The notes under the pieces: model-generated
Databases searched by the model: none
The model's input: the letters and a program-made list of their open reading frames with translations, nothing else
Told to the model about the DNA's origin: nothing
Shown: positions 62,567 through 64,000 of the stretch, one piece after another
Layout of the letters: each line of letters begins with the position of its first letter
Position numbering within the stretch: the first letter of the stretch is position 1
Assembly (NCBI RefSeq): GCF_002270355.1
Contig: NZ_NJFZ01000006.1
Span: 310,001 to 374,000, forward strand
Reading direction: 5' to 3'
Source of the DNA: Flectobacillus sp. BAB-3569
Lineage (GTDB): Bacteria > Bacteroidota > Bacteroidia > Cytophagales > Spirosomataceae
DNA length: 64,000 nt
Program-made: the position numbers and the translations under genes

Positions 62567-64000
62567 ATGAGTAAAGTAGTAGTAAGTGCCGAAAAATTAA
62601 GGTTAAAAACTCGTGCCGACAACAAAGGATGGAAAAAATGGGGCCCATATCTATCTGACCGTCAATGGGGAACGGTGCGAGAAGATTATTCTCCTAATCA
62701 AGATGCTTGGAATAACGTAACGCACGACATGGCTCGCTCAAAAGCCTACCGTTGGGGCGAAGAAGGTATCGGTGGTATTTCGGATAACAAATCGTATATC
62801 TGTTTTGCACTTGCTTTGTGGAACCATAATGACCACATTTTGAAAGAAAGGTTCTTCGGACTAACAGGGAATGAGTCGAACCACGGCGAGGATGTAAAAG
62901 AACTCTATTACTATCTTGACTCGACGCCTACGCACTCGTACATGAAAATGCTGTACAAATATCCTATAGCAGCATTTCCCTATTCAAAACTGGTAGACGA
63001 AAGCCGTAAACGATCAAGATTAGAACCTGAATATGAACTGCTAGACACAGGTATTTTTGATAATGATGAATATTTCGATGTATTTATCGAATATGCCAAG
63101 TCTGACGAACAAGATATTTTGATAAAAATTACGGCACATAACCGTAGTAATAAACCTGCTCCAATTACTTTATTACCTACTATTTGGTTTAGAAATACTT
63201 GGTGTTGGGGGTACGAAAACTTCAAATACAAACCGATGTTGACAGGTGTGTCAAATAAGGTGATTGAAGTAGATAACAAAAGCGTAGGACATTATAAGTT
63301 GTATTGTGAAAAAGCAGATGAATTATTATTCTGTGATAACGAAACCAACTTCCAACGCTTGCATGGCGTGGCCAATAATGTACCCTATACCAAAGATGGG
63401 ATAAACGAGTACATTGTTAATAAAAACAAAGCGGCTGTCAATCCTAACAATATCGGTACCAAAGCTTCAGGACGCTATACCAGAGTGGTAAAAGCAGGTG
63501 AAAGTGTAACGATTCGTTTGCGTTTATCCGACCATTCTATTATTGAACCATTCGGTGGTTTTGAAGATATTATGGATAAGCGTATTCGTGAAGCAAATCA
63601 GTTTTACGATGAATTGCAAGGAACTGTACAAGACCCAGAGTTACGTTCAATTCAGCGTCAGGCTTATGCAGGGATGCTTTGGACCAAACAATGGTATTAT
63701 TACAATGTCAACGAATGGATTAAAGGTGACCCTACGATGCCGAAGCCTTCGGACAATCGGAAGTTTGGTCGAAATTCAGGCTGGCGACACATGTATGCCG
63801 CCAACATTCTTTCGATGCCCGACAAATGGGAATACCCATGGTTTGCGGCATGGGATTTGGCCTTTCATACGATTCCATTGGCACGACTCGACCCTGACTT
63901 TGCCAAACGTCAGTTAGCCGTAGTATTGCGTGAATACTATATGCACCCGAACGGACAGATTCCTGCGTATGAATGGTCATTTTCGGATGTAAACCCTCCA
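62567..64000 (+). CDS. GH63/MGH1-like glycoside hydrolase (3' truncated by window)
   Basis: An ATG at 62567 opens a frame that stays open for 478 codons to the right edge. The N-terminal part (KWGPYLSDRQWGTVREDYS, WGEEGIGGISD) and GRNSGWRHMYAANIL with WEYPWFAAWDLAFHTIPLA match the MGH1-like/GH63 (alpha,alpha)6-barrel glucosidase family, related to mannosyl-oligosaccharide glucosidase and bacterial glucosylglycerate or mannosylglycerate hydrolases. WFAAWDLAFH should carry the catalytic aspartate. There is no signal peptide, so it is probably cytoplasmic. Substrate unresolved; the full protein is likely about 880 aa. Confidence 0.85.
   Translation, partial: MSKVVVSAEKLRLKTRADNKGWKKWGPYLSDRQWGTVREDYSPNQDAWNNVTHDMARSKAYRWGEEGIGGISDNKSYICFALALWNHNDHILKERFFGLTGNESNHGEDVKELYYYLDSTPTHSYMKMLYKYPIAAFPYSKLVDESRKRSRLEPEYELLDTGIFDNDEYFDVFIEYAKSDEQDILIKITAHNRSNKPAPITLLPTIWFRNTWCWGYENFKYKPMLTGVSNKVIEVDNKSVGHYKLYCEKADELLFCDNETNFQRLHGVANNVPYTKDGINEYIVNKNKAAVNPNNIGTKASGRYTRVVKAGESVTIRLRLSDHSIIEPFGGFEDIMDKRIREANQFYDELQGTVQDPELRSIQRQAYAGMLWTKQWYYYNVNEWIKGDPTMPKPSDNRKFGRNSGWRHMYAANILSMPDKWEYPWFAAWDLAFHTIPLARLDPDFAKRQLAVVLREYYMHPNGQIPAYEWSFSDVNPP

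Overview
The window looks like chromosome of a member of the Bacteroidota, most likely the order Cytophagales (Spirosomaceae-like). The case rests on AT-rich DNA, genes without Shine-Dalgarno leaders, several exact matches to the Bacteroidota -7 promoter element TAnnTTTG, lineage-typical families (GSCFA protein, CarboxypepD-reg TonB receptor, LytS/LytTR pair, cysteine-rich CWC protein, Bacteroidota-type Mrp) and surface-sugar genes. The genus is an inference. I see no phage, insertion sequence, CRISPR array, rRNA or tRNA.

Layout. 0-6.3 kb: a surface-sugar operon (split transketolase, class III aminotransferase, SDR, KdsC-like phosphatase, SAF-less NeuB-type synthase) that looks like a route to a nonulosonic-type keto sugar acid. 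6.4-14.9 kb: sterol-desaturase-like hydroxylase, SMR-type membrane protein, exported metallophosphoesterase, GH1 glucosidase, a membrane-anchored coiled-coil protein, nadB, SCP2-like protein. 15.2-27 kb: TonB receptor whose last strand is frameshifted, udk, a LytS/LytTR two-component pair, mrp plus a NifU-type protein, thioredoxin-like protein, an oversized Ddl-like ligase, and a second copy of the coiled-coil family. 27-40.5 kb: P450, esterase and SGNH hydrolase, purH, gyrB, AraC regulator and PEBP protein, ppk1, methyltransferase, rhodanese lipoprotein. 40.7-49.4 kb: GH16 glucanase, SCP2-like protein, a DUF1080 plus cytochrome c/sugar dehydrogenase operon, gamma carbonic anhydrase-like protein, CNT nucleoside transporter, DinB/YfiT protein.

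49.4-51.1 kb is gene-poor but holds two tiny hydrophobic peptide genes (24 and 28 aa) with their own promoter- or terminator-like signals. 51.1-56.9 kb: a Tat-exported PLP aminotransferase next to a Tat-exported amine oxidase, a secreted hedgehog-like Hint-domain protein, a structured noncoding RNA candidate, and a frameshifted GSCFA gene. 57.0-61.0 kb: an adenosylcobalamin riboswitch controlling a btuB-like receptor, probably with a Dph6-like PP-loop ATPase, a CWC protein and a PAS protein. 61.1-64 kb: two small unknown proteins and the start of a GH63/MGH1-like glycosidase that runs off the window.

The most distinctive feature of the DNA is between the genes. At least six families of dispersed, mostly palindromic intergenic repeats recur across the 64 kb. 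One is a composite cassette with GTAGAGACG...CGTCTCTAC ends around a strong terminator-like hairpin, placed directly after nadB, ddl, gyrB, the PEBP gene and the carbonic anhydrase gene. Repeats abut or enter reading frames: they supply the last codons of the P450 and a false 5' extension of neuB. Three gene ends (TonB receptor, GSCFA, methyltransferase) carry what look like one-base indels, which may be real slippage or sequencing error.
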